From NCBI GenBank assembly GCA_020638995.1, contig JACKHM010000004.1, forward strand, positions 1,116,001 to 1,180,000: 64,000 nucleotides of DNA, given 5' to 3'. The stretch's first letter is position 1; the number at the start of each line of letters is the position of its first letter. The stretch comes from Planctomycetaceae bacterium. Its GTDB lineage: Bacteria; Planctomycetota; Planctomycetia; Pirellulales; Pirellulaceae. Positions 36,189 through 45,201 of this stretch are shown one piece after another. The notes under the pieces were generated by a model, which ran no database searches, was not told the origin of the DNA, and worked only from the letters and a program-made list of their open reading frames with translations. Position numbers and translations under genes: made by a program.

Positions 36189-36929
36189 ATGGATGGTACG
36201 GACGCCTGTGTCATCGAGACCAGGGAATTGACGAAGGAGTTCGGCAGCGGAGATGTCTTGGTCAAGGCCCTGCGAGGCGTTGACTTGAAAATTGGGACCG
36301 GTGAGCTGGTTGCAATTATGGGGCCTTCCGGGTCGGGAAAGAGTACGCTTCTGGCAATTCTTGGCGGCGTCGACGTTCCCACCAGCGGACAGGTGCTCGT
36401 CGAAGGCGTTGACTTGAGCGAGTTAAGTGACGACGCGCGAACTCTATTGCGCCGCCGAAGAATCGGCTTCGTCTTTCAGTCATTCAACCTACTGCCTACT
36501 TTGACTGCCGAAGAGAATGTGTCGTTGCCGTTGGAGTTGGATGGTGTTTCGGCTCGCGTCGCAGGCGAGCGGGCTTGTCACGCTTTAGAACTTGTCGAGA
36601 TGTCGCATCGTCGGGGGCACATTCCGAGCAAGCTCTCGGGCGGCGAGCAACAGCGAGTCGCGATCGCTCGAGCCTTGGCGATTGAACCGGCACTTGTACT
36701 GGCAGACGAACCAACCGGCAATCTGGATAGCCGCCAAACGAGACGAGTAATCGAGTTGTTGCAAAGGCTTGTCGAAAGTGAAGGGCACACAATTGTCATG
36801 GTCACACACGATGACGAAGTGGGAGCGGCTGCCCAACGCCTGGTCACTTTCCGCGATGGTCTGATCGAAGGGGACGAGCGCCGGGAGGACACAAGATCGA
36901 CTCTCGCCATTCGGCCGGAGGAGAATTAG
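36189..36929 (+). CDS. LolD/MacB-type ABC transporter ATP-binding protein
   Basis: 246 residues. Walker A GPSGSGKST at 45-53, Q loop FVFQSFNLLPTL, signature LSGGEQQRVAIARALA and Walker B ALVLADEPTGNLDS, followed by VTHDDEV. The sequence type is the LolD/MacB/FtsE-like group that drives mechanotransmission permeases rather than classic import. It pairs with the permease gene, whose start is 2 nt after this stop. RBS AAGGAA precedes the ATG. Confidence 0.94.
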   Translation: MDGTDACVIETRELTKEFGSGDVLVKALRGVDLKIGTGELVAIMGPSGSGKSTLLAILGGVDVPTSGQVLVEGVDLSELSDDARTLLRRRRIGFVFQSFNLLPTLTAEENVSLPLELDGVSARVAGERACHALELVEMSHRRGHIPSKLSGGEQQRVAIARALAIEPALVLADEPTGNLDSRQTRRVIELLQRLVESEGHTIVMVTHDDEVGAAAQRLVTFRDGLIEGDERREDTRSTLAIRPEEN

Positions 36930-36931
36930 TT

Positions 36932-39439
36932 ATGGCGTTATTGAAATTCAGCGTCCGCGAGGTTAGCAACCGGCCTGTGCGGACAATCCTGACAATCCTG
37001 AGCATTGTAATCGCCGTCGGGGCGGTCGTATCAGTCAATATCGCGACGACAACAACAAGAGTTGCTCAGCAAAACATGTTTGCCGCCGTGACCGGAAAGG
37101 CTGCGTTAGAAGTAGTCGCAGAAGGCGGAAGTTCCTTCCCCGTATCCATCGCGAACGAAATCGACCAGCTTGACGGCAGTCGGGCCGTACCTCTGATTCG
37201 CCGCTACACGATCGTCTACCTGCCGGATCGTAAAGTCAAAGCACAAGTGATGGGAATCGTTCCGGAACGCGACCAGCTGGTGCGTGACAACGAACTGGTG
37301 GCGGGGCGAATGTTTTCGAGCGGATCAGAAGTTGTCCTCAATGCTTCCTTTGCACGAAGCCTTGGCCTGAAAGTCGGTGATTCGATTAAAATGTTGACCA
37401 GGAGTGGCATGAAGAGCTCGGAAGTTGTGGGCCTTGTGAATCCGCGTAGCGGGTCCGCGGTTGCTCAAGGTGGTTTGCTTTACATGTCTCTTGGTCTCGC
37501 CCAGAGCCGGTTTAAAATGAGCGGCGAGATCGACTCGGTTCAACTCGTGCTCGACGAAGGAGTCGACGTCGAGAAGATGCAACAGGAAGTGGCAACCCAT
37601 TTGCCGGTAGGCATGGTCGTGCGTCAACCAAACATGCGCAGCCAACTGGCCGAAGAAACGATGCTTGCCACCGAGCAGGGTCTGCAGCTCGCGACGGCTT
37701 TTGCGCTGGTCATCGCCGCGTTCATTATTTTCAACACGTTCCAAATGACAGTGGGCGAACGGCGACGCCAATTGGGAATCCTCCGAGCGATCGGTGCCAC
37801 ACGTCGACAAGTCACCTTGCTAATTCTGCGCGAAGGACTGCTCGTCGGGTTGATCGGAATGGTTTTCGGCGGATTGGTCGGTTATTTTGGGGCTCGCGTT
37901 CTGGCACGAGCAACTTCCTCGGTACTGCAAACACCGCTTCCCGATGCTGAAGTAACTTACGTCCCGTTCGCATTGGCTGCGTTTTTTGGGCTTGGCATTT
38001 CGTTGCTCGCGACGCTCATACCGGCGCGTCGCGCCGGACGGCTTTCCCCTTCGGAAGCAATGCGAATCGTGACTGCAGGAGAGATTGAGTCAAGTAGCTT
38101 GTGGAGTCTCGTGTCGGGAATAGCGGTATTTGGCGTCGGGATCGGCACACTGGCAGGTTGCATCTTTGGTTGGTTTCCGATCGAGGTGTCGGTTGATTCC
38201 GCCGTGCTCGCGCTAGTGGGCATCGTTCTGCTCTTGCCAGCGGTTCTGTCGGCGGCGACCGGTTTCGTCCAGTTGCTGTTGCGGCCTTGGATGGCCGTCG
38301 AAAGTCGGCTCGCTCGCCGTCAGTTGCTGCGCCACCGTGGTCGAACTGCAATGACAATTGGTGTGCTGTTTATTGCCATCAGTACCGGCGTCGGGCTCGC
38401 AAATACGATCATCGACAACGTACGAGATGTCAATCAATGGTACCGCCAAGCGATCGTGGGCGACTTCTTCGTACGGGCGATGATGCCCGACATGGCGACG
38501 GGGCAGGCCGCCGATATGCCAGTCGGACTCGACCAGGAGATCAACGCAATTCCAGGAGTCAAATCGTTGGACACCATTCGTTTTGTTCAAGCGACTTCTG
38601 CGGGGAATTCAGTAATTGTCGTCGTTCGAGAGTTCACCGCCGACAAGCAGATTTATTTCGATCTCGTCGATGGCGAAGATGAAGAAGTTCTTCGTGGCAT
38701 CGCGGCAGGCAAGGTTGTGTTGGGGTCCGTTTTGGCTCAACGCACCGGCCTTGGCCGTGGTGACACCATTCCGCTGGAGACGCTGGAAGGCGAGAAACGC
38801 TTGACGATTGTCGGGATAACCAACGACTACATTGGCGGCGGGCTTACAATTTACATGCAGCGAGCTGCGGCAAAGGAGTTGCTGGGTGTTGAAGGAGTGG
38901 ACGCATATATCGTGCATGCGTCGAGTGATCGCCTCCTTGCTGTCGAGTCATCGCTTCAAAAGCTGTGTGACGAACGCGGGCTGCTACTACAATCCTACAC
39001 CGAACTTGTTCAATTCATCGAGCGAATGATGAACGGAGTGATCGGCAGTCTGTGGGCATTGCTGACCCTCGGCTTTGTGATCGCCGCATTCGGGCTTGTC
39101 AACACGTTGGCGATGAATATCCTAGAGCAGACCCGTGAGTTGGGAGTGTTGCGAGTGGTCGCTATGACTCGTCATCAAGTGCGAAGGACCATCTTCGCGC
39201 AGGCGATCATGATGGGCTTGATTGGGCTTGCCCCCGGTGCGATCCTCGGCCTGCTAGTTGCCTATTTCATCAATCTTGCGACGCTGCCAACGACAGGCCA
39301 TGCAGTGGTGTTCGTCTTCAGACCTTGGTTACTGGTGGTGAGCTTTCTTGCCACGTTGGCGATTGTACTGGTTGCAGCTTGGATCCCCGCGGAACGAGCC
39401 GCCCGCCTGAAACTTGCCAACGCCCTAAGATACGAGTAG
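36932..39439 (+). CDS. MacB/LolCE-like ABC permease with two FtsX domains
   Basis: 835 residues. An N-terminal helix (ILTILSIVIAVGAVVSVNIA) and a MacB-type periplasmic domain (about 45-245) are followed by an FtsX membrane domain (three helices, about 250-375), a second helix and periplasmic domain, and a final FtsX domain (about 690-830). The duplicated arrangement matches large 'FtsX-like permease' proteins. GGAGGAG lies 8 nt before the ATG inside the end of the ATPase gene, giving tight coupling. Such transporters move lipids, lipoproteins or peptides from the inner membrane; the substrate is unknown and no adaptor gene is adjacent. Confidence 0.92.
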   Translation: MALLKFSVREVSNRPVRTILTILSIVIAVGAVVSVNIATTTTRVAQQNMFAAVTGKAALEVVAEGGSSFPVSIANEIDQLDGSRAVPLIRRYTIVYLPDRKVKAQVMGIVPERDQLVRDNELVAGRMFSSGSEVVLNASFARSLGLKVGDSIKMLTRSGMKSSEVVGLVNPRSGSAVAQGGLLYMSLGLAQSRFKMSGEIDSVQLVLDEGVDVEKMQQEVATHLPVGMVVRQPNMRSQLAEETMLATEQGLQLATAFALVIAAFIIFNTFQMTVGERRRQLGILRAIGATRRQVTLLILREGLLVGLIGMVFGGLVGYFGARVLARATSSVLQTPLPDAEVTYVPFALAAFFGLGISLLATLIPARRAGRLSPSEAMRIVTAGEIESSSLWSLVSGIAVFGVGIGTLAGCIFGWFPIEVSVDSAVLALVGIVLLLPAVLSAATGFVQLLLRPWMAVESRLARRQLLRHRGRTAMTIGVLFIAISTGVGLANTIIDNVRDVNQWYRQAIVGDFFVRAMMPDMATGQAADMPVGLDQEINAIPGVKSLDTIRFVQATSAGNSVIVVVREFTADKQIYFDLVDGEDEEVLRGIAAGKVVLGSVLAQRTGLGRGDTIPLETLEGEKRLTIVGITNDYIGGGLTIYMQRAAAKELLGVEGVDAYIVHASSDRLLAVESSLQKLCDERGLLLQSYTELVQFIERMMNGVIGSLWALLTLGFVIAAFGLVNTLAMNILEQTRELGVLRVVAMTRHQVRRTIFAQAIMMGLIGLAPGAILGLLVAYFINLATLPTTGHAVVFVFRPWLLVVSFLATLAIVLVAAWIPAERAARLKLANALRYE

Positions 39440-39488
39440 CCCGCGAACCACATCGTGATATCGGTCACTGCAAGATGATCGATAGGCT

Positions 39489-41144
39489 TCAACGTGGTGG
39501 CAATTGTTGACGCGCGATCTGAAGACTGGCCGTTAATACGGCGTCTCGCTGTTGATCGACGATTGGCAGCAACTCGTCTATCGGTCTTGCCACCGTTGTC
39601 TGCTCCGACGCCTTCACCTCGACATCGGGTTCCACGCCACGATGACTAATTGCCTGGCCACTGGGCGAGTAGAACTTGGCGGTCGTCAGCCGGACGCCGG
39701 CGTTCGCCATGCTGAGCGGAAAGATTCCCTGTACGCTTCCTTTTCCATAGCTGCGAGTGCCCACTAGTGTCCCACGTCGGTGGTCGTGGATCGCACCGGC
39801 AAAGATCTCGCTGGCGCTCGCTGAGTCGCCGTCGATCAATACGATAAGCGGCACGCGCCACGTACCTACGGCATGTGCTTTGTAATCAAAGTCTTCACCC
39901 GAACTCCGACCGCGAGTCGACACAATATCGCCCTGCGACACAAACTTGTCGGCAACTTCAACCGCGGCGGTTAACAGTCCACCAGGATTTCCTCGCACAT
40001 CAACAATCAAGCTTCGCATTCCCTGCTGATGCAACTTCCACAGTGCCGAATCAACATCTCGATTGGTTGTCTTTTGAAAACTCGATAAGCGGAAGTAACC
40101 GATCCCATAAGCGGTATCGACGATTTGGATGTTATCGACGCTTGGCACATCAACACGAGTGCGTTGAAGCCGCAACCTGCGGGCTTCGCCGTTCGGGTCA
40201 AGAATGACCAAGTTCACAAAGCTCCCTTCCACGCCCTTCAACATATCTGCGGCTTTGTCGGTCGATATGTCTCGCGTAGATAGGCCATCGACTTCAATGA
40301 TTCGATCACCTGTCCGCATTCCACCCTGATCAGCAGGTCCGCTGGGAATCACACTCACGATACGAAGTGCTTGGTCCTCGGCCTTGAGCTCAATTCCCAA
40401 ACCCACGAAATTGCCTTCGATCTGCGAGAGGACATCGTCCAATTGATTGCCAGTCAGAAACGCCGAGTAGTCGTCCAGCGACGCAACTGCCGCGCAAGTA
40501 AACTCAGACACTGTCACAGGACTTGGGAGCTGAAGCCGTTGCTCGAGGACATGGGCGATTTCGGCGGCGCGTTGGCGTGCGTCGTGTCGAGAGTAGATTG
40601 GCGTTGCTTCAAAGTGGCGACGTATATCTGTTAAGAGCGAGCGAGCTGCTTCTTCCGTGTTATTGAAACCGTGCTGTCGGCGAAAACTAGGTTCCGCAAA
40701 CGCAACTTCCATCGCCGTCAGTCCACGTTCGAGCAACTGATTCCAGTCAGCCCGCTGAACATGATGGGCTTGAATTTTTAGCAAGACTTCGCCATACAGG
40801 TCCAGCGCGCCTTGCTCGCCAATTGATTTCACAGTCTCGATGAAACTTGTATCGGAGTAGCGGCGGACAACTTCATAGTGGAAGCGTGCTACCGCCAAGC
40901 GGTGCTCGATCTCTTGCCGTCCAGGATGGTCTTTACGAGCACGTTCGTAATGCGATAACGCCTCTCCCCACCTTCGTTCTTGTTCCAATTGGTCGCCAAC
41001 ACGAAATACCGTTTCCAATTCCGCACCGTCTTGCAGTGCCGCGGAAGGGATTCTGATTTGTGCGCGGGCGTGGGTGGGAAGGCCAGCAGCAAGGAATACT
41101 AGTGTTAACGTCAGGGCGCGCAGGATCGAAGTCCGACTTCGCAT
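39489..41144 (-). CDS. Exported S41 C-terminal processing protease with PDZ domain
   Basis: 551 residues with a signal peptide (LRALTLTLVFLAAGLPTHARA). After an alpha-helical TPR-like N-terminal region (about 45-210) comes a PDZ domain (about 245-325, with LGIELKAEDQALRIVSVIPS and GDRIIEVDG), then the S41 catalytic core. The catalytic dyad is Ser443 in DSASASEIF and Lys468 in YGKGSVQ, 25 residues apart as in known tail-specific proteases. It cleaves proteins near their C termini in the periplasm. An almost perfect palindrome lies 47 nt upstream of the start. The protein ends 49 nt from the convergent ABC permease stop. Confidence 0.92.
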   Translation of the reverse strand: MRSRTSILRALTLTLVFLAAGLPTHARAQIRIPSAALQDGAELETVFRVGDQLEQERRWGEALSHYERARKDHPGRQEIEHRLAVARFHYEVVRRYSDTSFIETVKSIGEQGALDLYGEVLLKIQAHHVQRADWNQLLERGLTAMEVAFAEPSFRRQHGFNNTEEAARSLLTDIRRHFEATPIYSRHDARQRAAEIAHVLEQRLQLPSPVTVSEFTCAAVASLDDYSAFLTGNQLDDVLSQIEGNFVGLGIELKAEDQALRIVSVIPSGPADQGGMRTGDRIIEVDGLSTRDISTDKAADMLKGVEGSFVNLVILDPNGEARRLRLQRTRVDVPSVDNIQIVDTAYGIGYFRLSSFQKTTNRDVDSALWKLHQQGMRSLIVDVRGNPGGLLTAAVEVADKFVSQGDIVSTRGRSSGEDFDYKAHAVGTWRVPLIVLIDGDSASASEIFAGAIHDHRRGTLVGTRSYGKGSVQGIFPLSMANAGVRLTTAKFYSPSGQAISHRGVEPDVEVKASEQTTVARPIDELLPIVDQQRDAVLTASLQIARQQLPPR

Positions 41145-41685
41145 GGTGAAGTTCCATCTATGGGGAGGTAACGCTTGTTGCTGCCGGAAACTTTGAGCCA
41201 GCTCAAAGACGGAGACTTCGGCTGCAACAATCGTGGTCAGGATTCACATCGATCTTGGCTGAAGAAGCTGAGGACGGAGTTCAGCCACGAAAATATAGAT
41301 CACGTTTTGCCCATCGTCAAAAAATCGCAGCGGAGATTTTGCACGCACAAACTGATTATCCGGCAGCAGCTACACCGTCGGCGAGCGGCTATCCCAATCG
41401 TTCTCAATACTGCGTCAAAATGCGTTGCGACGATTGTGCATCCTGGCACGTCGCTGCCCATAAAATCAGGCGTTGAAGGGCGTCGAAGAATAATATGCAC
41501 GTTCATTCATTTGGTCAAATCAACCGAATCAGGAGGGAATGCCCGATGTTTCCGGCAACTTGACGGGAACGGTTCTGTGACGAAAGCCGTTTGACTGCGT
41601 CTTGCGACGCTACCGGCAGAGAATTAGATTAATGGCCTTCCAAGCGTTCGCTCCTCGGAATCTCCTGGCACTACGGAAAAGTAGC
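41145..41685. other. Long divergent intergenic region with palindrome CTTTGAGC-CA-GCTCAAAG
   Basis: About 540 nt between the S41 protease start and the STAS gene. The longest open frame (139 codons, plus strand) has no family features. A perfect 8+8 inverted repeat with a 2-nt spacer lies at 41191-41208, close upstream of the protease gene, and is a candidate operator. No RNA gene was recognised. Confidence 0.45.
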
Positions 41686-42039
41686 ATGAAAGTAACCGTC
41701 CAGTCGAAGAACGGTGACCCTGTACTGCTCCGCGTCGAGGGACGCGTCTCGCAACGGGACGTTGAAGTCGACGATCCGTTTGTCGATGCGATTGGCGAGA
41801 ACGCATACAGCCGGCAATTAGTGGTCGATCTGAGCGAAGTGGCTTCCCTTGATTCGAGCGGTGTAAACTGGCTGCTTGTGTCGCAAAAGCGAGCATCGGA
41901 ATCAGGTGGAAAACTAGTATTACATTCGCTTTCACCGATCGCGAACAATGTATTGAAAGTACTTAACCTGCACGCTGTATTCAAGATTGCCGATAGCCAA
42001 GTTGACGCCGTTCAGTTACTCGGAGGAGATTCCAAATGA
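41686..42039 (+). CDS. STAS-domain anti-anti-sigma-like protein
   Basis: 117 residues from an ATG with GGAA upstream; the open frame runs further up but only this start matches the STAS fold. The phosphosite reads LDSSGVNWLL, with the canonical Asp-Ser pair, unlike the STAS domain of the nearby HATPase fusion. Remaining segments VVDLSEVASLD and VLKVLNLHAVFKI are typical. The stop overlaps the start of the GspE/PulE gene by 4 nt (ATGA), so both are made together. STAS proteins bind RsbW-type kinases and are reset by PP2C phosphatases; an output on the secretion ATPase rather than a sigma factor is possible (inference). Confidence 0.88.
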   Translation: MKVTVQSKNGDPVLLRVEGRVSQRDVEVDDPFVDAIGENAYSRQLVVDLSEVASLDSSGVNWLLVSQKRASESGGKLVLHSLSPIANNVLKVLNLHAVFKIADSQVDAVQLLGGDSK

Positions 42040-43268
42040 GCCATGCCCCCACGGGAAGGTTTCGCGTTACCGATCTCGTCAAAATGGAAGCTGGTGAGGC
42101 GGTCAACGTACTGCTGGAACAAGCGGCTCAGTTGCGAGCAAGTGATCTCTTCCTGCTGAGCGATGAACGGTTCGTGACGGCCAGTATTCGTCGAATGGGC
42201 TCGATCGAGAAACTGGCAGTGGTGTCCACCGAGCATGGTCGTCAAATGATGACTCATATTAAAGCTTTGGCGGGAATGGACATCTCCGATCGGCGGCGTC
42301 CGGCCGATGGCCGCTGGATTCATGAGATCGGCGATCGCAAACTTGATCTGCGGATTAACTGCACGCCAATGCTCCACGGCGAAGACATGGCGCTTCGGCT
42401 ATGGGACCATTCCGTAGGTTTGTTCGGAATCGATGAACTCGGCATGTCACGAGCAGATCTGAACAAGCTATTGTTCATGTTAAACCACCCGAGTGGCTTG
42501 ATCTTGGTGACCGGACCGACGGGAACTGGAAAGACAACGTCGTTGTACGCTTGCCTACAGTATTTGAATGACGGAGCGCGGAAGATCAATACACTCGAAG
42601 ATCCCATCGAGTATGCCATCGATGGCATTCGTCAGTCGCAAGTTAATGCAAAATTTGCGATGGACTTCCCCGAGTTGTTGCGAAATGTTTTGCGGCAGGC
42701 TCCCGACGTCATCATGATCGGCGAGATTCGAGATGAGGAAACCGCCTTAACGGCCGTTCGCGCAGCAAACAGCGGACATCTTGTGCTCGCAACTTTGCAC
42801 GCCCCCACTGCTGCGACCGCGGTTCACAGTATGTTAGCGCTCGGGTCGCATTCGTTCTTCTTATCGGGTTGCCTTTTGGGGGTAATTGCACAGCGTTTGG
42901 TGCGAACATTGTGTCCGAATTGCCGATCCGAGTACGACATCAGCCTCTCGCCACAAACATTTCAAGAAATTGATTCCCTGCTCTCGGACGGTGAAGGGAA
43001 GGCTATTTATGGCCCGAGTGGCTGTGAGAATTGTTTCCATCTCGGATACATTGGCCGCTCTGGTCTGTTTGAGGTGATGACGATTAACCAGGAGCTTCGT
43101 CGCCTCATCGCCGATGCGGCGTCAAGCCAAACGATCGAAGAGGCTGCGATTCGCGCCGGCATGACGGTCTTCCGCCGTGGTGCGCTGCTTAAGGTTGCTC
43201 AGGGGATTACGAGTACGGAAGAGATCCTCCGCGATGTTCCCGCCGAACACTTAGGATTGGAAGACTGA
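42036..43268 (+). CDS. GspE/PulE-family secretion or pilus ATPase
   Basis: 410 residues, shorter than GspE (about 500) and PilB (about 570), because it lacks the N1/MshEN domain. Walker A GPTGTGKT at 160-167, Asp box DPIEYAIDGIRQSQVN, Walker B VIMIGEIRDEETA, His box, and the C-terminal zinc finger CPNC...CENC seen in PulE/PilB. It powers assembly of a type II secretion pseudopilus or type IV pilus at the inner membrane. No inner-membrane platform (GspF/PilC) is adjacent; two pilin-like DUF1559 genes lie about 2 kb downstream. Start overlaps the STAS stop. Confidence 0.93.
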   Translation: MSHAPTGRFRVTDLVKMEAGEAVNVLLEQAAQLRASDLFLLSDERFVTASIRRMGSIEKLAVVSTEHGRQMMTHIKALAGMDISDRRRPADGRWIHEIGDRKLDLRINCTPMLHGEDMALRLWDHSVGLFGIDELGMSRADLNKLLFMLNHPSGLILVTGPTGTGKTTSLYACLQYLNDGARKINTLEDPIEYAIDGIRQSQVNAKFAMDFPELLRNVLRQAPDVIMIGEIRDEETALTAVRAANSGHLVLATLHAPTAATAVHSMLALGSHSFFLSGCLLGVIAQRLVRTLCPNCRSEYDISLSPQTFQEIDSLLSDGEGKAIYGPSGCENCFHLGYIGRSGLFEVMTINQELRRLIADAASSQTIEEAAIRAGMTVFRRGALLKVAQGITSTEEILRDVPAEHLGLED

Positions 43269-43373
43269 CGCGAGAACCGTGAGTCGTGCCGAGCGTTCTC
43301 CATCGGATCGATAACGATACCGAAATGATTCGTCACGCTGCAGCGCGAGTCAAAAGACCCAACGCATAGTTCA

Positions 43374-44546
43374 ATGCCCCCATCAACCCGCATCTATCTC
43401 GACAACGCTGCCACCAGTTGGCCAAAGCCTGCCGTCGTCTATGACGCAATCGATCGGTACCAACGACTGAACGGCGCCCCGTCTGGTCGAGGAGCATTTC
43501 GCGAGGCCGTCGAAGTTGAACGAATCGTCACGCGCGCTCGAAAGAGGGTCGCGGATCTCTTGGCCGTGGCAGATCCCAATCATGTGATTTTCACTTCCAG
43601 CGGTACCGACTCGTTGAACCTTGCGATCCACGGATTGTTGCGTCCCGGAGATCACGTGGTTACAACGGTCTGCGAGCATAATTCCGTCTTGCGGCCTCTT
43701 CGTTATTTGGAACAAACCGCGGGGATCACGGTCACTCGGGTCGGATGCGATCAGGTTGGTGTTGTCGAACCTTCGGCCATCGAACTGGCGATCAACAGCA
43801 GGACAAAACTGCTGATTCTGACACATGTCTCGAACGTAACCGGCGCGATTCAGCCAGCAAATGAGATCGGATTGATCGCTAAGGCACACGGCATTTCCTT
43901 CTTGCTGGACGCTGCCCAATCGTTAGGCCATCTCCGAGTGTCTGTCGAGGAATTGCACGCGGATCTCGTCGCTGCGCCCGGCCATAAGGGGCTGCTAGGT
44001 CCGTTGGGAACAGGCATCCTCTACGTCGGACCCAGCGTCGTCGAGGTCTTACGAAGCCACCGCCAAGGCGGCACGGGAACGTCCAGCGAAAGCGACCTGC
44101 AACCTGCGAATCTGCCTGACAAGTACGAGTCGGGTAATCACAATGTTCCCGGAATTGTTGGCCTGGAGGCTGCGCTTGGTTATTTGGCGGATCGGGATGC
44201 CGATGACGCGCGAAAGTACGAACAAACACTTGTCGCGAAATTAGTTGACGGATTCGATGCGATCGAGCGAGTTGCTGTTCATGGTCCCTGCGACGCGGCG
44301 CGTCAGGTGGGGGTAGTCAGCATCACTGTTGACGGTTACGATCCGCAAGAAATAGCAAGCTTGCTCGACACGGCTTACTCAGTTCAGGTTCGCAGCGGTT
44401 TTCACTGTGCACCATTGATGCACAACAGTCTGGGTACAAAGCAGCATGGCGGGACGGTTCGCTTCAGCGTGGGGCCGTTTAATACCTTCGAGCAAATTGA
44501 CCACGCAATTGAAGCGGTCGGCGAAATCGCCGCTTCCGCAATTTGA
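43374..44546 (+). CDS. Cysteine desulfurase-like class V aminotransferase
   Basis: 390 residues. It begins with IYLDNAATSWPKP, typical of the EF2568-like cysteine desulfurase family. The PLP lysine is in AAPGHKGLLGPLG, the catalytic Cys345 in RSGFHCAPLMHN, and the end GGTVRFSVGPFNT is the usual substrate-binding tail. It would remove sulfur from L-cysteine as a persulfide for iron-sulfur clusters or other thio products. No scaffold (IscU/SufU) is adjacent, but the next gene (YkgJ-like, Cys-rich) starts 23 nt after this stop and is probably co-transcribed. Cytoplasmic. Confidence 0.9.
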   Translation: MPPSTRIYLDNAATSWPKPAVVYDAIDRYQRLNGAPSGRGAFREAVEVERIVTRARKRVADLLAVADPNHVIFTSSGTDSLNLAIHGLLRPGDHVVTTVCEHNSVLRPLRYLEQTAGITVTRVGCDQVGVVEPSAIELAINSRTKLLILTHVSNVTGAIQPANEIGLIAKAHGISFLLDAAQSLGHLRVSVEELHADLVAAPGHKGLLGPLGTGILYVGPSVVEVLRSHRQGGTGTSSESDLQPANLPDKYESGNHNVPGIVGLEAALGYLADRDADDARKYEQTLVAKLVDGFDAIERVAVHGPCDAARQVGVVSITVDGYDPQEIASLLDTAYSVQVRSGFHCAPLMHNSLGTKQHGGTVRFSVGPFNTFEQIDHAIEAVGEIAASAI

Positions 44547-44569
44547 GACAAAACGAGGAGTCTTCTCAA

Positions 44570-44989
44570 ATGGCCGAGCAGCTATGGTACAAGGATGGAT
44601 TACGATTCAAATGTAGCCAGTGCGGCGATTGTTGCACCGGGGCCCCTGGCTATGTTTGGGTGAACCAGGCGGAGATCGAAGGCATCGCTGCGGAAATCGG
44701 TGAATCCGATGTCGAGGCTTTTGAGCACGAGTACGTTCGGAAGATCGGAATTCGCCGCAGCCTACGTGAGTTTCCCAACGGAGATTGCGTTTTCTTCGAC
44801 GCCGAAAAACGAAAATGCACGGTGTACAACGCTCGACCTCGCCAATGCCGAACTTGGCCATTCTGGGATTCTAACCTTAAATCGCCCGAGGCATGGGCAG
44901 ACACCTGTGAGATTTGTCCAGGTAGCGGCAAAGGGAAACTCTATCAGCTTGAAGAGATTGAATTGCAGCGCAAAGTATTCCACGTTTAG
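44570..44989 (+). CDS. YkgJ-family Fe/Zn-cluster-binding protein
   Basis: 139 residues. The ATG with GAGGAG 9 nt upstream is preferred over a TTG in the previous stop. The family's eight-Cys pattern is visible: FKCSQCGDCCTG near the start, then CVFFDAEKRKCTVYNARPRQCRTWPFW and the late CEICPG. YkgJ proteins are thought to bind a metal cluster (Fe or Zn); the function is unproven. Coupled to the cysteine desulfurase gene, so a role in iron-sulfur or metal handling is plausible. Its stop is 6 nt from the convergent HemP-like gene. Confidence 0.9.
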   Translation: MAEQLWYKDGLRFKCSQCGDCCTGAPGYVWVNQAEIEGIAAEIGESDVEAFEHEYVRKIGIRRSLREFPNGDCVFFDAEKRKCTVYNARPRQCRTWPFWDSNLKSPEAWADTCEICPGSGKGKLYQLEEIELQRKVFHV

Positions 44990-44995
44990 CGTGAT

Positions 44996-45178
44996 CTATT
45001 TGTGCAGAATCAACTTGTTGTTGCGGGTGCAGCGCAGGCGATAGATCTCGCCAGCATGCGTGATGATGGCTTCAGTTTCTCCATCTAGTAATTCTTCCGA
45101 TGTCCAATGGTGAAGAGACGCATCGCGGCGTTTGGCAAGTTCTTCGCTAGATCTGGCTTCATCCCTGTCTACATGCAT
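44996..45178 (-). CDS. hemP: HemP-like haemin uptake protein
   Basis: 60 residues from the ATG with GAGG 8 nt upstream; a GTG further up in the end of the DUF1559 gene is possible but lacks that signal. The C-terminal half matches the HemP family: LLDGETEAIITHAGEIYRLR followed by TRNNKLILHK. HemP is small and basic, and in proteobacteria is needed for haem uptake, probably as a regulator. No haem receptor or transporter gene is near; its neighbours are a DUF1559 gene and the convergent Cys-rich YkgJ gene. I cannot say whether the function carries over. Confidence 0.85.
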   Translation of the reverse strand: MHVDRDEARSSEELAKRRDASLHHWTSEELLDGETEAIITHAGEIYRLRCTRNNKLILHK

Positions 45179-45201
45179 TGTGGATACCTCGATCTGAAGC
45201 A

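Noticed and set aside
41175..41594. 139-codon plus-strand frame in the intergenic region before the STAS gene
   Set aside because: Composition is random-like (many Arg, His, Cys), with no domain and no ribosome-binding site.
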